A program made the translations under genes and the position numbers. Below the pieces are notes generated by a model that saw only the letters and a program-made list of their open reading frames with translations, was not told the DNA's origin and did not search any database. From Candidatus Pyrohabitans jungbluthii (lineage in GTDB: Archaea > Hydrothermarchaeota > Hydrothermarchaeia > Hydrothermarchaeales > BMS3B), in assembly GCA_002010065.2 (NCBI GenBank), contig MTMD02000015.1, positions 1 through 64,000 of the forward strand: 64,000 nt of DNA, given 5' to 3'. Positions 55,425 to 63,596 of this stretch are shown here, piece by piece. Every line of letters starts with the position of its first letter. The first letter of the stretch is position 1.

Positions 55425-57116
55425 TCACGGAGGAAGCTTGGTTATCACAGGCTCAACCGTCTTAACAAGCATTCCCTCGGCTGCTTTAGCTACGACGATG
55501 TTCTTAACCCAGCGCGGGTCCTCCTCGGGATAGTCGCTGCGGAAGTGCGCCCCTCTGCTTTCGGTGCGCAGGAGTGCACTCCTCGCTATCATCTCCGCAA
55601 CGAGAAGCATGTTGTCCAGCTCAACCGCAGCAAGCAGCTGAAGGTTGTATCGGAGCCCGCTTTCTACGGTTACTTCGCCGAGCTTGCTCCTTAGCATAGC
55701 GATAGCGCGGAGAGCCTCCTCAAGGCTCTGCCTGCTTCGCATTATTCCAACCTTCTCCCACATCACCCGCTGAAGCTGGCTTCTGACCTCGTAGGGTAAC
55801 AAGCCCTCGCCAGCCTCGAAGCGGAATATTCGCTCATGCTCATCCTCCAGCGCCTTATAATCCACCTTCGTATACCCATGCCTTTTAGCCTCTTTCGCAG
55901 CATTTTCGCCAGCGATTGCTCCGAAAACCTGCGTCTCAGCTAAAGAGTTGCCACCCAGGCGGTTTGCACCATGCACACCACCATTCACCTCGCCGCAGGC
56001 GAAGAGGTTGGGTATGGTCGTCCCTCTGCAGTCCTCGCTGGTGCGCACACCCCCCATGAAGTGGTGGGCGCTTGGAGAAACTTCCATGGGTTCGCGACGT
56101 ATGTCCACGCCAACGTCGAGAAACTGCTTGAGCATTGTGCCCAGCTTCTGCTCTATCACCTCATCTGGAACATGCGTAAGGTCGAGATAAACACCACCAT
56201 GCTCTGTTCCCCTGCCCTCAGTTATCTCCCTGAATATCGCTCGCGTAACAACGTCCCGAGTTGATAACTCCATTCTCTCAGGATCATACTTCGCCATGAA
56301 CCGCTCTCCCAGGCTATTATAGAGCTTTCCTCCTTCCCCGCGCACCGCTTCGGTTACGAGGAGCCCGCTTGCTGAGGGCGGGTAAACCATGCCCGTGGGA
56401 TGAAACTGCACCATCTCCATATCTATTAGCTCAGCACCAGCGTTGTACGCCAAGGCATAGCCGTCGCCGGTTTTTTGATATGGGTTTGTGGTTATTGAGT
56501 AAAGCCTGCCCGCGCCGCCAGTGGCGAGCACCACAGCTTTAGCCTTGAAGAGTAGAAAGCGCCCATGTATCAGGTCTAAGCCTGTTGCGCCCGTGATCAT
56601 GCCATCATTGATTAAAAGGCGCGTGATTGCTACCTCTTCCAGCACTTCAACGCCTACGCGGTATGCCTCCTCCTTCAGGGCATTCATCATCTCATGCCCT
56701 GTTCTATCCCCGCGGTGCACCGTCCTGCGAAAGCGTTGCCCGCCAAAGTAGCGCTGGTCCAGCTTATCCGGCTCAATCCTATCGAAGGTTGCACCAAAGC
56801 TCTCCAGCTCCAGCACGCGCTTGGGAGCATCTCTGACAAGAATCTCCACCAGTTTCTGGTTGTTCAGGAAGCGACCGCCTATCACAGTGTCCTCGAAGTG
56901 ATGCTGTTCGTTGTCTTCAGGATCGACAAAACCAAAGGCAGCATTGTACCCGCCCTCTGCCATAACTGTACAGCCGCTCCTTCCAAACAAGCCCTTGACC
57001 ACCAGGAGCACTTCAACATTATGGCGTCTTGCCTCTATCGCAGCCCTTGCACCTGCTCCACCGCCACCTATAACCAGGACATCGCACTGATAAACGTCAT
57101 CAACCAGCTCCACCAT
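55425..57116 (-). CDS. Fumarate reductase/succinate dehydrogenase-like flavoprotein subunit
   Basis: A 563-residue FAD protein. The dinucleotide fold is VLVIGGGGAGARAAIEA; substrate and active-site segments are VQFHPTGM, EAVRGEGG and HHFMGGVRT. The His that normally binds FAD covalently (SHTVAAQGG in SdhA) is replaced: here SGCTVMAEGG, so FAD is likely noncovalent, as in soluble methanogen thiol:fumarate reductases. It is the first gene of a two-gene unit with no membrane anchor gene near. Confidence 0.93.
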   Translation of the reverse strand: MVELVDDVYQCDVLVIGGGGAGARAAIEARRHNVEVLLVVKGLFGRSGCTVMAEGGYNAAFGFVDPEDNEQHHFEDTVIGGRFLNNQKLVEILVRDAPKRVLELESFGATFDRIEPDKLDQRYFGGQRFRRTVHRGDRTGHEMMNALKEEAYRVGVEVLEEVAITRLLINDGMITGATGLDLIHGRFLLFKAKAVVLATGGAGRLYSITTNPYQKTGDGYALAYNAGAELIDMEMVQFHPTGMVYPPSASGLLVTEAVRGEGGKLYNSLGERFMAKYDPERMELSTRDVVTRAIFREITEGRGTEHGGVYLDLTHVPDEVIEQKLGTMLKQFLDVGVDIRREPMEVSPSAHHFMGGVRTSEDCRGTTIPNLFACGEVNGGVHGANRLGGNSLAETQVFGAIAGENAAKEAKRHGYTKVDYKALEDEHERIFRFEAGEGLLPYEVRSQLQRVMWEKVGIMRSRQSLEEALRAIAMLRSKLGEVTVESGLRYNLQLLAAVELDNMLLVAEMIARSALLRTESRGAHFRSDYPEEDPRWVKNIVVAKAAEGMLVKTVEPVITKLPP

Positions 57117-57200
57117 GGCAATGCCTCGTCCCTTAAGCTGAGGTTACCGAAGGGAAAAATTCCAAAAAATTTTCCAAGGTTATGCTCTTCCCAGCTTCTC

Positions 57201-57275
57201 GGGCCCGTAACTCAGTCTGGCTAGAGTGGCTGGCTCTTAACCAGTTAGTCGCGGGTTCAAATCCCGTCGGGCCCG
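57201..57275 (+). tRNA. tRNA-Lys (CTT)
   Basis: Full cloverleaf: acceptor GGGCCCG/CGGGCCC, D arm ACTC/GAGT, anticodon stem GCTGG/CCAGT with loop CTCTTAA (anticodon CTT), T arm GCGGG-TTCAAAT-CCCGT, discriminator G. No encoded CCA, no intron. It is divergent from the flavoprotein gene and convergent with the FG-GAP gene, 13 bases apart. Confidence 0.97.
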
Positions 57276-57288
57276 TCTATCCCCGCTT

Positions 57289-58833
57289 TTATATCAATTC
57301 CTTCCTGTACTGCCTATGTGCTTGTTTTGTTTCTTCTCTCGTGTTGCCCGCAAGCACTATAATGTTCTGACCAGGCGCCCAGATGTCTCTGAATGTGAAC
57401 ATTTCAACTGCGCCAGGCTTTTCTAGCGCCTCCTTCTGCTCTTTGCTGAGCAGTTCCCCAACGACTTCCCCCACACCATCAGGAGCTTTATGCCCGCCTA
57501 GGATGACGATGTTCTTCTCTGATTTGTACGAGTCAAAGTTCTCTGGCAGAACGTGGACAACTTCATAACCCGCGTTGCGCAGGTATTCGAAGAAGTCAGT
57601 GGCAAGAGCGTAGTCGATGAGGTTGGCGAGGATTACCATTTTACCGCTGACCTGAGATTTGAGGTGAGAAACTATCAATAGCTGGTTATCCGGATTAACA
57701 ACGAGCAAGTCATCCAGCGCGCCGTCGCCGTCGTAATCGAACGGCGTCAAAGCCCTTGCGCCTGTTTTGTTGTAGGGAGAGATTTTTTTGTCATCTTCCC
57801 GATAATAGCCCACTTGGACCCCATCTCTAATCGCATAAATTTTGTTATCGCTTCCTGCAGCAAAGCTCTCCGTTTTTCCATCGCGATTGAAATCGATGGC
57901 AACAACATCTTTGAGTCTTCCTTTATAATAACTCTGTCTCTCTCCAGATGGAGATAATTTATAAAGAAGGGAAGAAAGAATAAAAACACCTCTATCATTA
58001 TCAAGTTGAAGTATTTTTATTTTCATCCCCTCTTCATAATCAATCTCATTCTCCCAGATTTTGTCACTCTTGTTAAAAGCAAAAACATGTCCTCTAAAGT
58101 CCACTACAATTATCTCAGAAGTATACCCATCACCATTCAGGTCAACAACTTTCACCTTCAGTATTCTATTTTTGAAAAACTCCTTACCAAATCTTTTTAT
58201 CTGCGTGCCTTGAGGGGAGATTAAAGAGACGGAGTACCCCTCAGCTAAAACTATTCCCTCCTTAACACCGTCTTGGTTAAGGTCTATTGCTGCAATCTTA
58301 TCCCCTCTCTCTGAAATATCTCTCTCCCAAAGTTTCGTTCCACTATTATCAAACGCAAGTATTTTATTCCACAGCCCAACTACAATATCGTCTTCGTTTC
58401 CATCCCTATTTAAATCAGCAATAGCAATTGAGAAGACAGAGCTGGGGAGACTTTGATTTTCCCAAAGAAGCTCACCTTTTGAATCAAAAGCTGAAAGATA
58501 TTTACTTCCAATCACTATCTTAGAAGGCGCTCCTAGAAGTTTTATTGAAGCTAATGCATAAGAACTACTCACAGGCACTTTAAAACTCTTATAAACTTCT
58601 GAGCTTCCAAAGTTTATTATCCTTACCCTTCCTGTTGCCGAATCAAGCACAACGACAGCGTCATCCTCTCCGTCACCATCTCTATCGATATATGAAAAGT
58701 GGACATCTCCCGTTATTGTTACGTATGAAACCTGAATGTAGTCCTTTGCAAATTCCTCAGTAAGTTCTTCAGAGTATACAGAAGGCAAAAACCCAGCTAG
58801 CATCACAAGTATAAATAATCCACCCCATCTCAT
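57289..58833 (-). CDS. Secreted FG-GAP/VCBS-repeat protein with S-layer-type C-terminal domain
   Basis: A 514-residue exported protein: signal peptide (1-21), then about seven FG-GAP-type repeats with DxDxDG-like calcium loops (DRDGDGEDD, DLNRDGNEDD, DLNQDGVKEG, DLNGDGYTSE, DFNRDGKTES, DYDGDGALDD), then a 90-residue C-terminal domain. That domain (NIVILGGHKAPDGVGE ... WAPGQNIIVLAGNTREETKQA) matches the end of the S-layer protein next door. It is a likely S-layer-associated protein. No TM helix; anchoring may be through that domain. Confidence 0.85.
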   Translation of the reverse strand: MRWGGLFILVMLAGFLPSVYSEELTEEFAKDYIQVSYVTITGDVHFSYIDRDGDGEDDAVVVLDSATGRVRIINFGSSEVYKSFKVPVSSSYALASIKLLGAPSKIVIGSKYLSAFDSKGELLWENQSLPSSVFSIAIADLNRDGNEDDIVVGLWNKILAFDNSGTKLWERDISERGDKIAAIDLNQDGVKEGIVLAEGYSVSLISPQGTQIKRFGKEFFKNRILKVKVVDLNGDGYTSEIIVVDFRGHVFAFNKSDKIWENEIDYEEGMKIKILQLDNDRGVFILSSLLYKLSPSGERQSYYKGRLKDVVAIDFNRDGKTESFAAGSDNKIYAIRDGVQVGYYREDDKKISPYNKTGARALTPFDYDGDGALDDLLVVNPDNQLLIVSHLKSQVSGKMVILANLIDYALATDFFEYLRNAGYEVVHVLPENFDSYKSEKNIVILGGHKAPDGVGEVVGELLSKEQKEALEKPGAVEMFTFRDIWAPGQNIIVLAGNTREETKQAHRQYRKELI

Positions 58834-59035
58834 GCTTGTATATTGGGAATTTATGGGTATATAATACTATCGCATACCTTATGCCATAATATATCCAGAT
58901 TCACTTTTAAAATATCTCTTTCAAAGACGTTTATCTCATTTATCTTAAAAAGAGATACATCTGAAAAAGTATACAGAAATTCAAAAACCACAATAAAATC
59001 TAAAAAACAAAAGAAAAAATAGAGGCTAGAGCCTC

Positions 59036-61426
59036 TTACAGCGCAGCTGCAAGCGCCTCGGCAGCAGCGCGGGTTTCTGTCCTGGTCTTACCAGCGACGA
59101 TTATTGCATACTTGCCGCTGGCAAAGGCATCGGCAATTACCTCTATGTCGCCATCGCTGGTTTCCCAGTTAACTGTGCTCTTCCCTGCTTCCACGAGGCT
59201 TGCGGTAAGCTTGTTCGCCACTGGTCCGCCGATAAGGACAAGGTTCATGTCCTTGTTAGCGGTGTCCTCGTCGACTATCTCGAGCTCTGGAGCCTTCTCT
59301 TCGCCACCGACTGCTGTAACAGTTATCGTCTCCGTGAGGAATTCCTTGTAGGGTTTCTTACCGGACCTCAGCTTTGAACCGCTGCTAACAGTGGTCTCCT
59401 CTGAGGTTCTAATCTTAAGCAGGTTGTTGTCATCATCGTACTCAACGGTATAAAGGGTATCCGGAACCTCAACAATCTCCTCGTCTTCCACTGTGAGGGT
59501 GGAGCTCCTGAACTCGAAGATAACATTGCTCGTGCTGGTTATGTCGCTGGGAGCCTTCACCTTCGCATAGCCAAGGACACCCTCGTCACCATCCTCAAAG
59601 GTAACAGTAGCGTCAGGGTCTACATAGCCGATGGTTATCGCTGAGTTGTCATCCACCGCACGAGCAACAAGGAAATCGCCGGAGAATATGTCCTTAACCT
59701 TATCGTCCTTGTCCGCGGTCACCCAGTCGCCTACAGCTTTACCAGTGAAGTTGTAGTAGTACAGCGAGCCATCTATCCATATACCAGCCAAGTTCGTGGT
59801 GCTGTTGTAGCTGTAGAAAGCAACCTCCTTGCCCTCAATTGTAATCTTGTTGGAAAGATCACTGGACTTGGGTATGGTCTTCTTGGAGATTATACCCATC
59901 TTTATTGTGTCCGCATCAGTGTCAATCTTGCTAACAAAGTACTGCTTGTCCCTGATCTTGGCTGTGCTACCATCCACGTACTTTAATACCTCTTTCTCAG
60001 TGGCTTTGAGGCGGTATGCAAAGGTAACATCTACCGACTTGCCGCCTTCCTCATAGTACATGAAGTCGTACAACAGGTAATCATCGTCATACTCTGGCGA
60101 GCCATCACCGTCTTCGTCAAAGTACAGCTTCACCGAATTGGTCGAAGAATTGCCAGACGCATAATCAGTTATTGTCTGATCTGCTCCAGGATCATCTGCA
60201 CTATCGCTGTCCAAGTCCTTGCTACCCCACTCTATCCTGAGGTCTTCGCCGACTGCTGTAACGGTTATTGTCTCTTTGAGGAATTCCTTGTAGGGTTTCT
60301 TACCGGACCTCAGCTTTGAACCGCTGCTAACAGTGGTCTCCTCTGAGGTTCTAATCTTAAGCAGGTTGTTGTCATCATCGTACTCAACGGTATAAAGGGT
60401 ATCCGGAACCTCAACAATCTCCTCGTCTTCCACTGTGAGGGTGGAGCTCCTGAACTCGAAGATAACATTGCTCGTGCTGGTTATGTCGCTGGGAGCCTTC
60501 ACCTTCGCATAGCCAAGGACACCCTCGTCACCATCCTCAAAGGTAACAGTAGCGTCAGGGTCTACATAGCCGATGGTTATCGCTGAGTTGTCATCCACCG
60601 CACGAGCAACAAGGAAATCGCCGGAGAATATGTCCTTAACCTTATCGTCCTTGTCCGCGGTCACCCAGTCGCCTACAGCTTTACCAGTGAAGTTGTAGTA
60701 GTACAGCGAGCCATCTATCCATATACCAGCCAAGTTCGTGGTGCTGTTGTAGCTGTAGAAAGCAACCTCCTTGCCCTCAATTGTAATCTTGTTGGAAAGA
60801 TCACTGGACTTGGGTATGGTCTTCTTGGAGATTATACCCATCTTTATTGTGTCCGCATCAGTGTCAATCTTGCTAACAAAGTACTGCTTGTCCCTGATCT
60901 TGGCTGTGCTACCATCCACGTACTTTAATACCTCTTTCTCAGTGGCTTTGAGGCGGTATGCAAAGGTAACATCTACCGACTTGCCGCCTTCCTCATAGTA
61001 CACTATGTTATACAGCTTGTAGTCATCGTCATACTCCGGTGAACCATCGCCATCTGCATCAAACCAGAGTGTCACGGAAGCATTGCCAGCCGTATAATCA
61101 CTAACACTTACATCCGCATTGTCATTGGTGGAATTTCCATCGCTGTTCAGATCCGGAGATGCCCACTCAATCTTTATATCGCCACCGACTCCGCTCACCT
61201 TCAGCTTCTCCGCCACAGCATCCTTAATTACCTCAGCGCTGGCAGTGTCAGCGTCCTTGCCAGGCGCGTCTTTGCCCACCACAAGCTGTGCCTTTGCCTC
61301 ACCGTTCTTTGCCAGCATGTCAGGCGAAAAATCGCTGGGCACACTTACCGCACTGGCTAAACCTACGGTTGCCCCAATAAACAGAGCACCCGTCGCAATC
61401 GCTCCTATTTTCTTCAAACTTACCAT
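59036..61426 (-). CDS. S-layer protein
   Basis: A 796-residue major surface protein. The start MVSLKKIGAIATGALFIGAT and signal to about residue 26 (LASA) match the archaeal S-layer family seen in Methanococcales, Thermococcales and others. Two tandem repeats of 314 residues (about 110-420 and 424-735) are acidic and carry DADGDGSPEYDDDY-like loops; the C-terminal domain (IGGPVANKLTASLVEAGKS ... AIIVAGKTRTETRAAAEAL) recurs in the FG-GAP protein. GGAGGT before the ATG and two TATA/BRE promoters upstream indicate strong expression. Confidence 0.93.
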   Translation of the reverse strand: MVSLKKIGAIATGALFIGATVGLASAVSVPSDFSPDMLAKNGEAKAQLVVGKDAPGKDADTASAEVIKDAVAEKLKVSGVGGDIKIEWASPDLNSDGNSTNDNADVSVSDYTAGNASVTLWFDADGDGSPEYDDDYKLYNIVYYEEGGKSVDVTFAYRLKATEKEVLKYVDGSTAKIRDKQYFVSKIDTDADTIKMGIISKKTIPKSSDLSNKITIEGKEVAFYSYNSTTNLAGIWIDGSLYYYNFTGKAVGDWVTADKDDKVKDIFSGDFLVARAVDDNSAITIGYVDPDATVTFEDGDEGVLGYAKVKAPSDITSTSNVIFEFRSSTLTVEDEEIVEVPDTLYTVEYDDDNNLLKIRTSEETTVSSGSKLRSGKKPYKEFLKETITVTAVGEDLRIEWGSKDLDSDSADDPGADQTITDYASGNSSTNSVKLYFDEDGDGSPEYDDDYLLYDFMYYEEGGKSVDVTFAYRLKATEKEVLKYVDGSTAKIRDKQYFVSKIDTDADTIKMGIISKKTIPKSSDLSNKITIEGKEVAFYSYNSTTNLAGIWIDGSLYYYNFTGKAVGDWVTADKDDKVKDIFSGDFLVARAVDDNSAITIGYVDPDATVTFEDGDEGVLGYAKVKAPSDITSTSNVIFEFRSSTLTVEDEEIVEVPDTLYTVEYDDDNNLLKIRTSEETTVSSGSKLRSGKKPYKEFLTETITVTAVGGEEKAPELEIVDEDTANKDMNLVLIGGPVANKLTASLVEAGKSTVNWETSDGDIEVIADAFASGKYAIIVAGKTRTETRAAAEALAAAL
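59335..60060 (-). repeat. S-layer internal repeat, copy 2 (identical 726 bp)
   Basis: Identical, as far as I can compare by eye, to 60277-61002 at an offset of 942 bases, while the flanks of each 942-base unit differ at many positions. It codes for about residues 456-697. Confidence 0.9.
60277..61002 (-). repeat. S-layer internal repeat, copy 1 (identical 726 bp)
   Basis: Matches copy 2 (59335-60060) without a difference seen; codes for about residues 142-383. The boundary is sharp on both sides (first mismatches at 60276 and 61003 relative to the other copy). Confidence 0.9.
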
Positions 61427-61479
61427 ACTTATCCTACCTCCTTTCAGGGGTACCTCCTCTTCGTATATCTAACCCAAAC

Positions 61480-61500
61480 CCCGGTATTTATACCTTTCGC
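61480..61500 (-). promoter_or_regulatory. S-layer promoter, proximal
   Basis: Minus strand GCGAAAGGTATAAATACCGG: BRE-like CGAAA followed by TATA TATAAATA, about 55-75 bases before the start codon, leaving a leader with two GGAGGT-like sites. It is a near copy of the element at 61541-61560. Confidence 0.65.
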
Positions 61501-61540
61501 ATATTTCCCGGGGTAGTTAACAGGGTGAGTTCATAGGAAG

Positions 61541-61560
61541 GCGGTATATAAACCTTTCGA
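61541..61560 (-). promoter_or_regulatory. S-layer promoter, distal
   Basis: Minus strand TCGAAAGGTTTATATACCGC, 60 bases beyond the proximal copy and sharing CGAAAGGT-TATA-ATACCG. It contains a consensus archaeal TTTATATA box. The pair may be a duplicated promoter giving a strong or switchable output. Confidence 0.65.
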
Positions 61561-61687
61561 AGCGCGCCGGGGTTGCACTAAATCCGCCTCTTATCTCCTT
61601 TTGAGTAGGTTGGACACCTCAGGCTTGGCATATATATAGGTGAGGATAGCTAATAGCTATAATCCATTAGATATATGGAGGCAACAT

Positions 61688-62182
61688 ATGGAAAGCACCA
61701 CTCAGGTCCTCACAGGCGCACCCCCGGAGCTGGTTGTTATTGTAATCGCCGCATTACCCGTATCTGAGCTTCGAGGAGCTATACCCATGGCTCTGAAGAT
61801 ATACGGGATGAGCCCTTGGAAGAGTTACATACTCGCGGTGTTTGGAAACCTCTTACCCGTGCCGGTGTTGCTTTTATTCCTCGGCAGGGTTGAAAGCTAC
61901 CTGAGGAGCAGGTTTTCAATTTTTGATAGCTTTTTCTCCTGGCTTTTTTCAAGGACGAGAAGGAGAACCAAGGATAAGGTGGAAAAGTACGGCGCCCTGG
62001 GTTTGGTGCCCTTCGTAGCATTGCCACTGCCGGTGACGGGAGCGTGGACCGGCGTAGCCGCAGCCTACGTGTTTGGAATAAGGTTCCGCTACGCCTTCCC
62101 TGCGATAGCGCTGGGCGTGATAATAGCTGGGGTTATTGTCACCCTTGCATCCCTGGGCGCGCTAAGCATCATCGGGATGTGA
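61688..62182 (+). CDS. Small multidrug-export family membrane protein (COG2426)
   Basis: A 164-residue membrane protein of the Sm_multidrug_ex family: VIAALPVSELRGAIPMAL, FVALPLPVTGAWTGVAAAYVFG and a C-terminal helix; about four helices. Despite the family name, no transport has been shown for archaeal members. ATG 61688 follows GGAGG; an upstream ATATATATAGG TATA lies about 55 bases ahead. The end overlaps the radical SAM gene by 21 bases. Confidence 0.85.
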   Translation: MESTTQVLTGAPPELVVIVIAALPVSELRGAIPMALKIYGMSPWKSYILAVFGNLLPVPVLLLFLGRVESYLRSRFSIFDSFFSWLFSRTRRRTKDKVEKYGALGLVPFVALPLPVTGAWTGVAAAYVFGIRFRYAFPAIALGVIIAGVIVTLASLGALSIIGM

Positions 62183-63034
62183 GCTCCGCAAGAGATGCGT
62201 ACCGTCGCAGCTCCGCGCTGTGTTCAACCTAAAACCTTCACGACAGGTGGCGAAGGTTATCCCGTGCTTATCGCATGCGTCGCGCACGCGTTGCATGAGC
62301 TTAAAGCGCACTTCTCTGGGTAGGTAGTATGAGTTCTGAATCCTCTCCCCCTTCTCAAAGTAAAGCTCTTTTAGATTCACCGCAGATTCGGGGAAAGCTT
62401 TGCTAAAGCGGCGCCAGGAGTCGGGGCGAGGTTTAAAGGTAGAGGAGGTTACATGGGCTACGCCTATGTCGGCAAGCTCTTTAACCAAGGCGCTTAAATC
62501 ATCGTTTATCCCGGGGATAATCGGGTCGATTCTGCACGCCACTGGTATGCCGCGTTCCGCCAAGCTTTGCAGGGTGCGCAGCCTGCGCTCAGGCGGAGGT
62601 GCGAAGGGCTCAAGCCTCGCTGCGATGCCCTCATCGAGGGTGGTTATGGTCATAGCCACGGCTGCGCGCATCTCCGCAAGCAGGTCAGCATCTCTCACCA
62701 CTAGGTCCCCCTTTGTAATTATCTCCACCCCGAAATTAAAATCCTTCAAAAGCTTCAGGCAAGCTCTGGTTTGCCTGTAATCTCTCTCCAGTGGCTGGTA
62801 GGGGTCTGAGCTGTTGGAGATAGTAACAGGTATGCGCGGGTCGAGTTTCGCTATGTCGCGCTTAACCTGCTTCAACAGGTTCTTCTTCAACCTCGCCTCA
62901 AAGCCGCGTGGGATGTAGCTGGTGATGTAGCAGTACACGCAGCTATGCGAGCACCCCGTATATGGGTTCAGCGAGTACTTTCGCGGGCAGGTGCACAGCT
63001 TCGAACGCCAGGGGTCAAATAGGGAGATTGCCAT
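62162..63034 (-). CDS. Radical SAM protein, spore-photoproduct-lyase-like (SplB-related)
   Basis: A 290-residue radical SAM protein of the COG1533 group, with CSHSCVYCY (C-x3-C-x2-C) near residue 30, an ISNSSDPYQPLE segment and RIDPIIPGIND. It is shorter than true SplB and lacks the terminal catalytic Cys of spore photoproduct lyase as far as I can see; substrate unknown. Follows the KH gene, one base apart, and is on the ribosome-maturation side of the window. Confidence 0.85.
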   Translation of the reverse strand: MAISLFDPWRSKLCTCPRKYSLNPYTGCSHSCVYCYITSYIPRGFEARLKKNLLKQVKRDIAKLDPRIPVTISNSSDPYQPLERDYRQTRACLKLLKDFNFGVEIITKGDLVVRDADLLAEMRAAVAMTITTLDEGIAARLEPFAPPPERRLRTLQSLAERGIPVACRIDPIIPGINDDLSALVKELADIGVAHVTSSTFKPRPDSWRRFSKAFPESAVNLKELYFEKGERIQNSYYLPREVRFKLMQRVRDACDKHGITFATCREGFRLNTARSCDGTHLLRSSHPDDA

Positions 63035-63035
63035 G

Positions 63036-63596
63036 CTACGGGAAGGGCTTCTTCCAGAGCGACATCAATCTCTTCTCTTTGAGCTCTCTAGCCTTGCGGT
63101 CAAGGAAGCGGTAGACTGCGCTGTGGGGCTTGCCCTGCACCAGCATGAGCACAGCCTCGCGGGCAACCTGCACCTCCTCAATAGGGCCAATAATTGCAAC
63201 GCTCTTGCCGTAGACGCTGACGTTTGTGCCTGTGGTTTCCTCTATGTAGCGCCGCGTTTTGCCTTTCGTGCCTATTATGCGCGCCTTCTGGCGGATAATC
63301 GCCTTGGGGGTGCGCAGATACTCGCTCAGGTCGATAAGCTCCAGCATGTAATCCTCATGGGTGAGCTTCATTGCCTTCTCTGGGCTCATACCACGAGCTA
63401 TCGCTCGTACAATATCGCGGGCTGTCCACGTAGCTAGTGGCTCGCCCCCGGCGTTCTCTATGGTAACCATGCCCTCCTTATCCACTGTGATCTTAACCTT
63501 CAGCTCGGCTTCAATCCTGCGCTTTACCTCACCTCCCTTACCGATAAGCACACCTATTCTTTCCTTAGGAATCCTCAGGTACTCCACCTTCACCAC
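63036..63596 (-). CDS. KH-domain ribosome maturation protein (Pno1/Krr1-like)
   Basis: A 186-residue protein with two KH domains: IPKERIGVLIGKGGEVKRRIE (about 8-30) and KARIIGTKGKTRRYIEETTG (about 103-125). It is the archaeal form of Pno1/Dim2, which acts in 40S/30S maturation. A GTG start is used. It overlaps rio1 by 32 bases, a common archaeal order. Confidence 0.93.
   Translation of the reverse strand: MVKVEYLRIPKERIGVLIGKGGEVKRRIEAELKVKITVDKEGMVTIENAGGEPLATWTARDIVRAIARGMSPEKAMKLTHEDYMLELIDLSEYLRTPKAIIRQKARIIGTKGKTRRYIEETTGTNVSVYGKSVAIIGPIEEVQVAREAVLMLVQGKPHSAVYRFLDRKARELKEKRLMSLWKKPFP

Noticed and set aside
59036-61426. A CRISPR-like or transposon origin for the S-layer repeats
   Set aside because: The repeats are long, in frame, contiguous and code for a normal surface protein; there are no spacers, terminal repeats or transposase.
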